Part shown: piece by piece, positions 14,068 through 21,376 of the stretch
Numbering within the stretch: the first letter of the stretch is position 1
How the letters are laid out: every line of letters starts with the position of its first letter
DNA from: Avimonoglobus sp965151315
GTDB lineage: Bacteria; Bacillota; Clostridia; UBA1381
Length of the DNA stretch: 28,150 nucleotides
Assembly (NCBI GenBank): GCA_965151315.1
Contig: CBCTZG010000036.1
Span: 1 to 28,150 of the forward strand
Direction: 5' to 3'
Position numbers and translations under genes: made by a program
Notes under the pieces: model-generated
What the model was told of the DNA's origin: nothing
The model's database searches: none
Seen by the model: the letters and a program-made list of their open reading frames with translations, nothing else

Positions 14068-14712
14068 TTATTCAGCGTCGCCTGCCGGCTCTGCTGTTTC
14101 TTCCTTTACTTCCTCAACAGCCTCTGCTGCGGGAGCCGCTTCAGCCGGCGCTTCTTCCACCGGAGCTGCTTCTGATTCCGGCGCAGCCTCGCCTGCTTTC
14201 TTGGCAATCAGGTCGGAAATTTCGGTGCCGCCTTCTACGATGGTATTGAGCAATCTGACCAGGCCGGAAACCGGGGAATTCAGGCTGCCCATGATCTTGG
14301 CGATAAGCGTTTCCTTGCTGGGTGTTTTTGCCAGCGTCTTGATCTCATCCACTGACATAACCTTGCCGTCCATGAAACCGGACTTGATCTCCAGCTTCTC
14401 ATTGTCCTTCGCAAAATCAGCCAATACCTTTGCGGGCGCAACGGCATCCTCTGACACTGCTAATGCTGTCGGCCCATGCAGGATCTCGTCCAACTCTTCC
14501 AGGCCTGTTTCCTTTGTTGCTAAGCGAAGCAATGTATTCTTTACGACAAAGTATTTCACACCGGCCGCACGGAGATCGTTTCTCAGCTTTGTATCTTCCT
14601 CTACTGTCAGGCCCCGGTAATCCACCAGCACACCTGTTGTAGCGCCCTTCAAAACCTCCGCGATCTCAGCAACCTGTGCCTTTTTCGCTTCCAGAATTTT
14701 TTCACTTGGCAT
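14068..14712 (-). CDS. rplJ: Ribosomal protein L10 with acidic C-terminal extension
   Basis: Base of the ribosomal stalk: binds 23S rRNA through its N-terminal domain and L7/L12 dimers through its C-terminal helix, and typically represses its own mRNA through the L10 leader. Residues 1-172 are a normal L10 (VLVDYRGLTVEED, KNTLLRLA, LNSPVSGLVRLLN). About 40 further residues (174-214) consist almost entirely of Ala, Glu and Pro, so the protein is 214 aa rather than about 165-175. Such tails occur in some Clostridia. The frame is open to 14748, but GGGAGGTG is placed for the ATG at 14712. It lies downstream of the leader and attenuator and 29 bp ahead of rplL. Confidence 0.97.
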   Translation of the reverse strand: MPSEKILEAKKAQVAEIAEVLKGATTGVLVDYRGLTVEEDTKLRNDLRAAGVKYFVVKNTLLRLATKETGLEELDEILHGPTALAVSEDAVAPAKVLADFAKDNEKLEIKSGFMDGKVMSVDEIKTLAKTPSKETLIAKIMGSLNSPVSGLVRLLNTIVEGGTEISDLIAKKAGEAAPESEAAPVEEAPAEAAPAAEAVEEVKEETAEPAGDAE

Positions 14713-14741
14713 TTTTGTGTTCACCTCCCAGTAATCTGCGC

Positions 14742-14870
14742 TTTTCAAAAAGAAAAGCCCTTTGCCGCAGACAGCAAAGAGCTCCTATATAGTCATAACT
14801 ACCTTATCCTATATCAAGCGTCCTCGGTAGGCCTTACGGGAATACCCCTGCCGACTGTCTACGGATCATT
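14742..14870 (-). promoter_or_regulatory. L10 (rplJL) leader with attenuator
   Basis: The minus-strand transcript contains TCCGTAGACAG, GGCCTACCGAGGACGC and surrounding elements, the conserved core of the ribosomal protein L10 leader to which the L10-L12 complex binds. It ends with an intrinsic terminator: GCTCTTTGC (14782-14774) pairs with GCAAAGGGC (14765-14757), followed by TTTTCTTTTT, about 40 bp before the rplJ start. Established logic: excess L10 favours termination. Identified by eye. Confidence 0.88.
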
Positions 14871-14880
14871 AACATATGAC

Positions 14881-14909
14881 ATTATATCACACGTTGTATA
14901 CAATGTCAA
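14881..14909 (-). promoter_or_regulatory. rplJL promoter
   Basis: On the minus strand a consensus TTGACA (14909-14904), 17-bp spacer, TATAAT (14886-14881), extended -10 TGTGA. It begins just after the rplA stop codon and directly ahead of the L10 leader, so rplJL can be made apart from rplKA. Confidence 0.88.
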
Positions 14910-14923
14910 GGCTAAATTTCAAA

Positions 14924-15619
14924 TCAACCAGAAATTTTTGCGCTGTTTACCTTAATGCCAGGGCCCATTGTGGAAGCTACCACAACGCTGCGCAGATACT
15001 GGCCTTTCGCCGCGGACGGCTTTGCCTTGATAATCGCGCCCATCAGCGCATTAAAGTTTTCTGTCAATTTCTCCACGCCAAAGGAAACCTTTCCGATGGG
15101 GCAGTGGATAATATTGGTTTTATCCAGCCTATACTCAATTTTACCGGCTTTAATTTCCTGTACAGCCTTGGTTACGTCCATGGTTACGGTACCGGCTTTG
15201 GGGGACGGCATCAAACCCTTGGGGCCCAAAACCTTACCCAGACGGCCTACAACGCCCATCATATCTGGGGTCGCCACCACAACGTCAAAATCAAACCAGT
15301 TTTCGCCTTGGATCTTCGATACTAATTCCATTTCACCAACATAATCCGCGCCGGCCGCCTGCGCTTCTTCGGCCTTGGGGCCCTTTGCGAATACCAGTAC
15401 CCGAGAGGTTTTGCCAGTGCCGTGGGGCAGTACGATAGCGCCTCTAACCTGCTGGTCGGCATGTCTGGAGTCAACGCCCAGCTTTACGTGAATTTCAACG
15501 GTTTCATCAAACTTCGCCTTTGCGGTCTTTACAGCCAGGTCCAGTGCTTCCGCCGCGTCATACTGCTTGGAACGGTCAACTAACTTTGCGCTGTCCTGAT
15601 ATTTTTTTCCTCTAAACAT
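14924..15619 (-). CDS. rplA: Ribosomal protein L1
   Basis: A 231-aa protein of the 50S L1 stalk that helps release deacylated tRNA and commonly represses the rplKA mRNA. Conserved stretches: VKLGVDSRHADQQVRGAIVLPHGTGK, the GRLGKVLGPKGLMPSPKAGTV signature block, and GVEKLTENFNAL near the end. The length is normal. AGGAGG is 8 nt before the ATG at 15619. It follows rplK by 66 bp. Confidence 0.98.
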   Translation of the reverse strand: MFRGKKYQDSAKLVDRSKQYDAAEALDLAVKTAKAKFDETVEIHVKLGVDSRHADQQVRGAIVLPHGTGKTSRVLVFAKGPKAEEAQAAGADYVGEMELVSKIQGENWFDFDVVVATPDMMGVVGRLGKVLGPKGLMPSPKAGTVTMDVTKAVQEIKAGKIEYRLDKTNIIHCPIGKVSFGVEKLTENFNALMGAIIKAKPSAAKGQYLRSVVVASTMGPGIKVNSAKISG

Positions 15620-15685
15620 TTTATTTCCTCCTTATGTGGTCAATCAAGGGTCTTCCCTCTCCCACTGAATTCAGTGCTGCCGCGA

Positions 15686-16111
15686 TTAGTCGCCGACAAC
15701 AATTCCCATGCTTCTTGCCGTGCCGGCAATCATACGCATGGCTGCTTCCACACTTGCCGCGTTCAGGTCGGGCATTTTCTGCTCGGCGATCGCCTGCAGG
15801 TCAGCCTTACTGATCGTCGCAACCTTGGTCTTGTTCGGAACACCGGAGCCGCTTTGGATTTTGCATGCTTTTTTCAGCAATACAGCCGCCGGCGGCGTCT
15901 TGGTGATAAAGGAGAATGAGCGGTCTGCGTACACTGTGATCACAACAGGGATAATCAGACCTGCGTCCTTAGCTGTTTTTTCGTTGAATTCCTTGGTGAA
16001 CTGCATAATGTTCACGCCGTGCTGACCCAGCGCCGGACCTACCGGGGGAGCCGGGGTCGCCTTACCGGCCGGAATCTGTAATTTGATGTAACCTGCGATT
16101 TTCTGTGCCAT
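15686..16111 (-). CDS. rplK: Ribosomal protein L11
   Basis: A 141-aa 50S protein that binds the GTPase-associated region of 23S rRNA and is needed for the stringent response by RelA. It has the typical opening KIAGYIKLQIPAGKATPAPP, VGPALGQHGVNIMQF and the C-terminal RNA-binding part ending AGTARSMGIVV. The frame is open further upstream, but AAGGAGGTGG is placed for the ATG at 16111 and homologues start here. It lies 126 bp after nusG, with a putative L1-binding leader in the gap. Confidence 0.98.
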   Translation of the reverse strand: MAQKIAGYIKLQIPAGKATPAPPVGPALGQHGVNIMQFTKEFNEKTAKDAGLIIPVVITVYADRSFSFITKTPPAAVLLKKACKIQSGSGVPNKTKVATISKADLQAIAEQKMPDLNAASVEAAMRMIAGTARSMGIVVGD

Positions 16112-16136
16112 AGAAATGGCCACCTCCTTAAAATCA

Positions 16137-16153
16137 GCGGTATATAATACCGC
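16137..16153 (-). other. Small perfect palindrome before the rplK ribosome binding site
   Basis: GCGGTAT/ATACCGC with a 3-nt centre, a 7-bp stem about 15 bp upstream of the rplK ribosome binding site. It may be part of the rplK leader structure. Confidence 0.4.
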
Positions 16154-16159
16154 CATAAT

Positions 16160-16192
16160 GTGGTAATTAACGGACAATGCCTGTCCTCCCAC
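16160..16192 (-). promoter_or_regulatory. Putative L1-binding operator in the rplK leader
   Basis: The minus-strand RNA folds as GTGG (outer) with CCAC and an inner GGACA/TGTCC hairpin, leaving an asymmetric internal loop with GA on one side and GTTAATTA on the other. This resembles the L1 site of rRNA helices 76-77 and the known L1-controlled rplKA leaders. Excess L1 would block rplK translation. Identified by eye only. Confidence 0.5.
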
Positions 16193-16237
16193 TGTTACCA
16201 GAGGGATATATAAACGCAAAACGCGCCTATAAACATG

Positions 16238-16762
16238 TTAATCCATTTGTTCTGCCTGATTGTAATCGACTTCCACCGGGGTTTCCCGTCCAAACATAGA
16301 CACACGAACCACCAGCTTACGGCGGGTCTCGTCAATTTCTTCCACCACACCGGAGAAGCCCTCCAGCGGACCGGACTTGACACTGACATGATCGCCGATG
16401 CTGATCCCGATATCTGCCGGACGCACCTTTTCCACGCCCATCCGCTCAACCTCCTCATCAGAAAGCGGAACCGGCTTGGAGCCAGGGCCCACAAAGCCTG
16501 TGACGCCCCGGGTGTTGCGGACAACGTACCAGCTTTCGTCTGTCATCACCATTTTAATGACAACATAACCAGGAAAAACCTTTCTCTTCACGGTCTTTTT
16601 TTCGCCGTTTTTCTCCTCGATCACATCCTCAAGCGGCACCTCCACCGCCTGGATCAGGTCCTGGAAGCCGCGGTTTTCAACCGATTTTTCGATATTTGCT
16701 TTCACCTTGTTTTCGTAACCGGAATACGTGTGAACGACAAACCACTTTGCTTCTTCAGCCAT
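16238..16762 (-). CDS. nusG: Transcription termination/antitermination protein NusG
   Basis: A 174-aa RNA polymerase-binding elongation factor. The NGN domain holds WFVVHTYSGYENKVKANIE and KVFPGYVVIKM; the C-terminal KOW domain holds IGDHVSVKSGPLEGFSGVV. Full length, with AAGGAGAAT before the ATG at 16762. It is 18 bp after secE in the classical secE-nusG-rplKA order. Confidence 0.98.
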   Translation of the reverse strand: MAEEAKWFVVHTYSGYENKVKANIEKSVENRGFQDLIQAVEVPLEDVIEEKNGEKKTVKRKVFPGYVVIKMVMTDESWYVVRNTRGVTGFVGPGSKPVPLSDEEVERMGVEKVRPADIGISIGDHVSVKSGPLEGFSGVVEEIDETRRKLVVRVSMFGRETPVEVDYNQAEQMD

Positions 16763-16780
16763 ATCGATTCTCCTTTACGA

Positions 16781-17011
16781 TCAGAATAATTGGGTCACCC
16801 ACTGGAACAGCTTCGCGAACCCAACATCCAATACGGACAGGATGATCGTAACGATTGCGATGAAAACCAAGATGATCAGAGTATTATGGATCAGTTGCTC
16901 TCTGCCCGGCCAGGAAACCTTTTTCATTTCCGCCTTAGTTTCCTTGAAATACTTGGAAATCCTTGTGAAAACGCCTGGCTTTTTCGCAGTTTGATTGGTT
17001 GTTTCAGCCAT
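16781..17011 (-). CDS. secE: Preprotein translocase subunit SecE
   Basis: A 76-aa single-span subunit that clamps SecY in the translocon. The conserved amphipathic part YFKETKAEMKKVSWPGREQL is followed by one membrane helix (about residues 43-61) near the C-terminus. The frame allows three extra codons upstream, but AAGGAG is placed for the ATG at 17011. It lies 22 bp after rpmG. Confidence 0.97.
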   Translation of the reverse strand: MAETTNQTAKKPGVFTRISKYFKETKAEMKKVSWPGREQLIHNTLIILVFIAIVTIILSVLDVGFAKLFQWVTQLF

Positions 17012-17033
17012 CTTTTGCACTCCTTATCCTGAT

Positions 17034-17183
17034 TTATTTTGTTTCCTTATGAAGCGTATGCTTTCTGCAGAACCGGCAGTACTTATTCATTTCCAGTCTG
17101 TCAGGATCATTTTTTTTGTTCTTCATTGTATTGTAGTTCCTCTGCTTACACTCCGAGCAAGCCAACGTGATCTTTACCCGCAT
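17034..17183 (-). CDS. rpmG: Ribosomal protein L33
   Basis: A 49-aa basic 50S protein starting MRVKITLACSECKQRNYNT and ending with KYCRFCRKHTLHKETK. Both CxxC pairs (CSEC and CRFC) are intact, so this is the zinc-binding (C+) type. GGAGGTG lies upstream of the ATG at 17183. It is the first gene of the rpmG-secE-nusG-rplK-rplA run and sits behind a strong promoter. It is short and easily missed. Confidence 0.96.
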   Translation of the reverse strand: MRVKITLACSECKQRNYNTMKNKKNDPDRLEMNKYCRFCRKHTLHKETK

Positions 17184-17249
17184 TGTTTACACCTCCGTCT
17201 TTTAATTCGTATCGAATCCAGGGCGCCAAATTTAAACATAAAAAAAGAA

Positions 17250-17262
17250 GCTAACCCTTAGC
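17250..17262 (-). other. Hairpin plus U-run at the very 5' end of the rpmG transcript
   Basis: GCTAA/TTAGC with a 3-nt loop, followed by TTCTTTTTT on the minus strand, starting at about the expected +1. It could stabilise the 5' end or cause early termination; it is too short to decide. Confidence 0.4.
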
Positions 17263-17268
17263 CCTCAT

Positions 17269-17297
17269 ATTATACCATTGAATATACAGGAAGTCAA
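17269..17297 (-). promoter_or_regulatory. Promoter of the rpmG-secE-nusG-rplKA operon
   Basis: On the minus strand TTGACT (17297-17292), 17-bp spacer, TATAAT (17274-17269), with extended -10 TGG. It lies about 85 bp upstream of rpmG. Confidence 0.85.
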
Positions 17298-17317
17298 GCC
17301 CTTTTTTTAAATTTTTA

Positions 17318-17347
17318 CATAAGCCCCTGTTTGGGCAGGGGCTTATG
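17318..17347 (-). other. 12-bp hairpin after the membrane/coiled-coil gene
   Basis: A perfect inverted repeat CATAAGCCCCTG/CAGGGGCTTATG with a 6-nt loop, 3 bp past the stop of the upstream gene. The minus-strand RNA continues with GTAAAAATTTAAAAAAA, not a U-run, so it is an atypical terminator or a 3'-end stabiliser. Confidence 0.6.
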
Positions 17348-17350
17348 GCT

Positions 17351-17689
17351 TTACTCCTCCGCAGCAGCCGGAAGCTGCCCGTTTCGATACTGACGCAGCT
17401 CCTCATTCAGCCGCTGAATCTCCCGCTCAAGCTGCTGGATCCGCTCCGTTTCCGGGGCAGGGTCTCTCTTTCCAAAGGGCAGCTCTTCCTCCGGGACGGT
17501 CAGCAGGTACACTATGCCGGCGATAAAACCCAGTGTTACGACAAGAAATATGATCCGCTTTCCATTTTGCCACATCTGCTCCCGGCGTAGGTTCTTATTC
17601 TGCTCCAACGCCCCCCGCCGGCTGCCGGCGCCGTGTTGGCGGGCCGAATGCGAATGGCGTCCGCTATGCTCCAGTCTGGTCTCTTCCAT
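17351..17689 (-). CDS. Small single-pass membrane protein with coiled coil, function unknown
   Basis: A 112-aa protein I cannot assign. Residues 1-44 are hydrophilic and rich in His, Arg and Ser; residues about 46-65 (RIIFLVVTLGFIAGIVYLL) form one membrane span; after a Pro/Glu/Asp linker, residues about 80-103 (RIQQLEREIQRLNEELRQYR) form a heptad coiled coil. The topology (N-in, coiled coil out) resembles DivIC/FtsB-type division proteins, but their signature residues after the helix are absent, so this is only a shape comparison. The frame also opens at a GTG two codons earlier, but the ribosome binding site GGGGGAG is only 3 nt from it and 9 nt from the ATG at 17689. It is 18 bp after addA and probably the last gene of that operon. 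Confidence 0.75.
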   Translation of the reverse strand: MEETRLEHSGRHSHSARQHGAGSRRGALEQNKNLRREQMWQNGKRIIFLVVTLGFIAGIVYLLTVPEEELPFGKRDPAPETERIQQLEREIQRLNEELRQYRNGQLPAAAEE

Positions 17690-17707
17690 ACACACGTTCT
17701 CCCCCTT

Positions 17708-20700
17708 TTATGATATCTTCCATTCTACCACATCTTCTTGATAAAACAAGTACAAATATTTATTTTTTACTGTTTTTTTCAAAATTGTCTCCAAAGCCTC
17801 TGTATAATACGCCAGCTGCCGGACATATTTTTTCAAAATCTCCGCCGGATCCTGATACCAGTCTGTTTTATAGTCTACCAGTACCAAGCCGTCCGCTTCT
17901 TCAAAAAAGCAGTCGATCACCCCCTGGAGGATCAAGGTTTCCCCCGGGCAGGCAAAGCCGGCCTGTTCCGCCGGGACCGCCACCTCAAAGGGCTGCTCCC
18001 GCCAAACCCGGGGACTGGCCAGCAGACGTTTTCCCAGCTCTGTCCTATAAAACCGCAGGATCTTTTCCGGGCTGACACATTTTGCTGCTTCCGATGTCAG
18101 CTCACCCTGCTCCGTAAGCCTGTCGATCCATTCCCGGATATAATCCAGGTCCATCCCATTTACCGGCGGGATCTTCTGCATAGCTGTATGCAGCGCTGTC
18201 CCCGCCGCCGCAGCCGTCACAGGGGCCGCCTGCGTCAGGAAATCCGGTACCGGCCGAAGCTGGGATTCCAAATCCTGCCAGCCGCCGGCCCGTTCCAATG
18301 CGGTGACCGCGATTTTTGTCGGCATGTCCCGGGGAATCGTATACGGATAGGTAAAATCCAGCATCTCGGTAATCTCTGCCAGGCGATCATCCGAATCCTG
18401 CGCCTCCGCCTCCGGCACTACATAGGCCCCGGATGCCGCTTCATCCCAGGAGACAGGCTCGTAAATCCATTCTTCGGAAACTCTGGCCGTCGGCGCCACC
18501 CAATCAATAAACCGTCTAGATTCCAGCACGGCTTCTGGCGCAAATACCGCCGCCGGGTCTTCCAGCAAACCGTCCCAGTTTGTCTCTTCCCGGGCTAGGC
18601 CGCTTTTAGCGAATTTATCTGGGTTAGATGCGTCCCGGCCAGCGACCACGCCAGTGACAAACAGCTTTTCCTTTGCCCGGGTCAGGGCCACATACAGCTT
18701 CCGGATTTCTTCCGATACGCTTTCCCGGCGGATTGCCGCCGCCACGGCCGTTTTGGCGATGGTGGGCATTTTATAGCTTTCTTCAAAATTGACATAGTCC
18801 ATTCCCACCCCCAGCGTTTTATGGAGCAGGACCGGCCCCTGATCATCCCGGCTGTAAAACCGTTTCCCTGTGCCGGCCAAAAAGACCACCGGGAACTCCA
18901 GTCCCTTGCTTTTGTGGATCGTCATCAGCCGCACCACATCATGGCCTTCTCCCAGCTGCCCCGCCGTGCTGAGATCCTCTTCCTTCTTGCGGATCCGGCT
19001 GATATACCGGGAAAAATGGAACAATCCCTTATAGCCGGAGCTTTCAAACAGCCGGGCCCGCTGGAACAACAGCCGCAGGTTGGCCTGCGCATCTTCCCCG
19101 CCTTCCAGCGCACCCACAAAGGTATAAAACTCCGTTTCCGCATACAGTGTCCACAGCAGCCTGTCACTGGACATATATTTTGTATATTCCCGCCAGCGCC
19201 CCAGCTTTTGAACAAATTCCGCACACCGGCCGGCCAGGCGCCCTTCCCTCGCGGCGCAGGCCTTTAAGGCGCCGTAAAACCCGCCCTTTGCGCAGAGCCT
19301 GATCTGGGCCAGCTCCGAATCGCAAAAGCCCCCAATGGGAGACCGCAGGACACTCAGCAATGGAATATCCTGGTCCGGGTTGTTGATAATCTTAATCAGA
19401 GCCAACATGATTTTGATTTCATTCCGTTCAAAATATCCGCCGGTTTCCGCAAAGCAGGCAATGCCGAACGCCCCCAGCTCCTCTACATAAATACTGGCTG
19501 AAGCCTTGTAGGAGGACATTAAAATCGTAATATCCCGATTTTCGATGGGCCGGTAAACCGCTTTTTTTACAGTCCGGAAGCCGCCGGCTTCCGGATCCGG
19601 CTCCTGCACCGTCTGCATATCCCGGATCAAAAATCCGCTGTCCTTTAATTCCCGAATCTTCCGGGCGATATATCGGGCTTCCAGCCGGGCGTTCTCCAGC
19701 TCATCCTCGTCCTCCCCGTGCTTTGTCCGGCCCTCAATCGCCACGCACACCGGCCGGTAATCCGGGTTTTCCTGGGTATAGGTTTCATCGCCCAAATGCA
19801 GTCGCTGGTCTTCGTCGTATTCCATCTCCCCGGCTTCCTCAGACATCAGCCGGGTAAACACCGCGTTGACGCCCGCTAATATCTCCAGCCGGCTGCGAAA
19901 ATTTTTAGACAGGATGATCTTCCTGTTTTTCGCGTCAGCATCCTTGCTGTATGTATCATTTTTGCTCTTAAAAATGGTGGGATCACCGCTGCGGAACCGA
20001 TAAATGCTCTGCTTCATATCCCCCACCATGAACATATTATCCCCCTTGGCAATAGCGGAAAAAATCGCTTCCTGCAAGGCGTTGGAGTCCTGGTACTCGT
20101 CCATGAGGATCTCGTCATACTGACTGCGGAACACCTCCGCCACATCTGGGTGTTCCCGGAACAGCCGCAGGCATAAATGCTCGATATCCGAAAACTCCAA
20201 AACATCTTTTTTATTTTTCTTTTCCTGATAGATTGCGTCAAACCGCAGCACAAGCTCCGCCAGCTCCGCCGCCGTCGGATAGAGCTCTTCCCGGAGAAGA
20301 CCAGTGAGCTCCGCCATAGGCGCGCTGACAATCTTCAGCAATTTTTCCATGATGGTTTTCCGTACCAGGGTAAACTGCCCCTTGATGGCCTCCGCTTCTT
20401 CCCGGAAGGCCAGCCCCCGGGCATTGATCCGGGCAAAGGCCAAGCTCCGGAGCGCTCCACAGGCCGCGTCCCAGTCCATCCCGGCAATCGCTTCCAACTG
20501 GAAATAATCGGTATACGCCGCCTGGTAATAGCTTTTCCACGCTTCGGATACCGGGCCGGTTCCCGGCGGATTCTCCCGAAGCCACTCCAACAGCGCCTCC
20601 CGGCCCTGGACCGCCTCACCGCAGGTATGGCACATTGTTTCCAGCATAGACAATAACGTACCGCAGGCCCAGGCCAGCAGCCTGTCCTTTTCCCCGCAGG

Positions 20701-21376
20701 CATACTGCAGCCAGGGGCAGGCTTCCGGACCGCCGTCCAGCCGGTACATCCCGCATTTTTCCAAAAGCCACTGGGCCGGATCCGGCATGGACTGTATAAA
20801 CCCATGAATCTGCTGAACCAGCTTAGCCAGGCCACTGTCGTCCCGGCTGTCAGCATATTTGCAGGCCAAATCCAGAAATCCTGGATCCCGCGCGGCATAC
20901 AGCTGATCAAACAGTTCTTCCATGGCCTCGTCCCGCATCAGTGAAAGCTCCGCCTCGGAAGCAATGGTGAAATTGGGATCAATGTCTAGTAAATGAAAGT
21001 AATTGCGTACAACTTTTAAGCAAAACGCGTCAATCGTCGTAATATCCGCCTGGTTTACCAGTGTGATCTGCCGTTTCAAAACGGCGGCCAGGGCCGGCCC
21101 CGCGCCGGACAAAGCGTTTAACAGTGCGTCGGAAACACGCCTTTGCATCTCTGCCGCTGCCGCGTTGGTAAAGGTTACCACCAAAAGCCGGTCAACGTCG
21201 ATGGTCTCCGGATCGTAGGGGTTCGGAATAAGCTTTTGAATGATCCGCTCTACTAAAACCGCCGTTTTCCCGGATCCGGCCGCAGCGTTGACCAGGATGT
21301 TACACCGGCTCCCATCCTGCGCCCGGGCCGTATAAATGGCCGCTTTCTGATCCGCCGTCCATTTTGTCCCGCTCAT
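17708..21376 (-). CDS. addA: ATP-dependent helicase/nuclease subunit A (AddA)
   Basis: Subunit of the AddAB (RexAB) enzyme, which processes double-strand DNA breaks to Chi-regulated 3' tails for RecA. 1222 aa. UvrD-type helicase motifs appear in order: Walker A AAAGSGKT (residues 31-38), motif Ia VVTFTNAAAAEM, motif II DEYQDS, motif III VGDMKQSIYRFR, and motif V MTIHKSKGLEFPVVF. A RecB-type nuclease domain at the C-terminus has the LVDYKTDW catalytic motif. The frame extends ten codons upstream, but the ATG at 21376 overlaps the addB stop as ATGA, and AGGAGGTGGAGG lies just before it inside addB. The overlap indicates translational coupling in the expected addB-addA order. Confidence 0.97.
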   Translation of the reverse strand: MSGTKWTADQKAAIYTARAQDGSRCNILVNAAAGSGKTAVLVERIIQKLIPNPYDPETIDVDRLLVVTFTNAAAAEMQRRVSDALLNALSGAGPALAAVLKRQITLVNQADITTIDAFCLKVVRNYFHLLDIDPNFTIASEAELSLMRDEAMEELFDQLYAARDPGFLDLACKYADSRDDSGLAKLVQQIHGFIQSMPDPAQWLLEKCGMYRLDGGPEACPWLQYACGEKDRLLAWACGTLLSMLETMCHTCGEAVQGREALLEWLRENPPGTGPVSEAWKSYYQAAYTDYFQLEAIAGMDWDAACGALRSLAFARINARGLAFREEAEAIKGQFTLVRKTIMEKLLKIVSAPMAELTGLLREELYPTAAELAELVLRFDAIYQEKKNKKDVLEFSDIEHLCLRLFREHPDVAEVFRSQYDEILMDEYQDSNALQEAIFSAIAKGDNMFMVGDMKQSIYRFRSGDPTIFKSKNDTYSKDADAKNRKIILSKNFRSRLEILAGVNAVFTRLMSEEAGEMEYDEDQRLHLGDETYTQENPDYRPVCVAIEGRTKHGEDEDELENARLEARYIARKIRELKDSGFLIRDMQTVQEPDPEAGGFRTVKKAVYRPIENRDITILMSSYKASASIYVEELGAFGIACFAETGGYFERNEIKIMLALIKIINNPDQDIPLLSVLRSPIGGFCDSELAQIRLCAKGGFYGALKACAAREGRLAGRCAEFVQKLGRWREYTKYMSSDRLLWTLYAETEFYTFVGALEGGEDAQANLRLLFQRARLFESSGYKGLFHFSRYISRIRKKEEDLSTAGQLGEGHDVVRLMTIHKSKGLEFPVVFLAGTGKRFYSRDDQGPVLLHKTLGVGMDYVNFEESYKMPTIAKTAVAAAIRRESVSEEIRKLYVALTRAKEKLFVTGVVAGRDASNPDKFAKSGLAREETNWDGLLEDPAAVFAPEAVLESRRFIDWVAPTARVSEEWIYEPVSWDEAASGAYVVPEAEAQDSDDRLAEITEMLDFTYPYTIPRDMPTKIAVTALERAGGWQDLESQLRPVPDFLTQAAPVTAAAAGTALHTAMQKIPPVNGMDLDYIREWIDRLTEQGELTSEAAKCVSPEKILRFYRTELGKRLLASPRVWREQPFEVAVPAEQAGFACPGETLILQGVIDCFFEEADGLVLVDYKTDWYQDPAEILKKYVRQLAYYTEALETILKKTVKNKYLYLFYQEDVVEWKIS

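Noticed and set aside
13590..14249. Plus-strand open frame rich in Ser, Ala and Phe
   Set aside because: It is opposite rplL and the end of rplJ; its composition is that of the reversed Ala/Glu codons.
17738..18598. Plus-strand open frame of 286 codons
   Set aside because: Antisense to the nuclease end of addA, with no start signals or recognisable domain.
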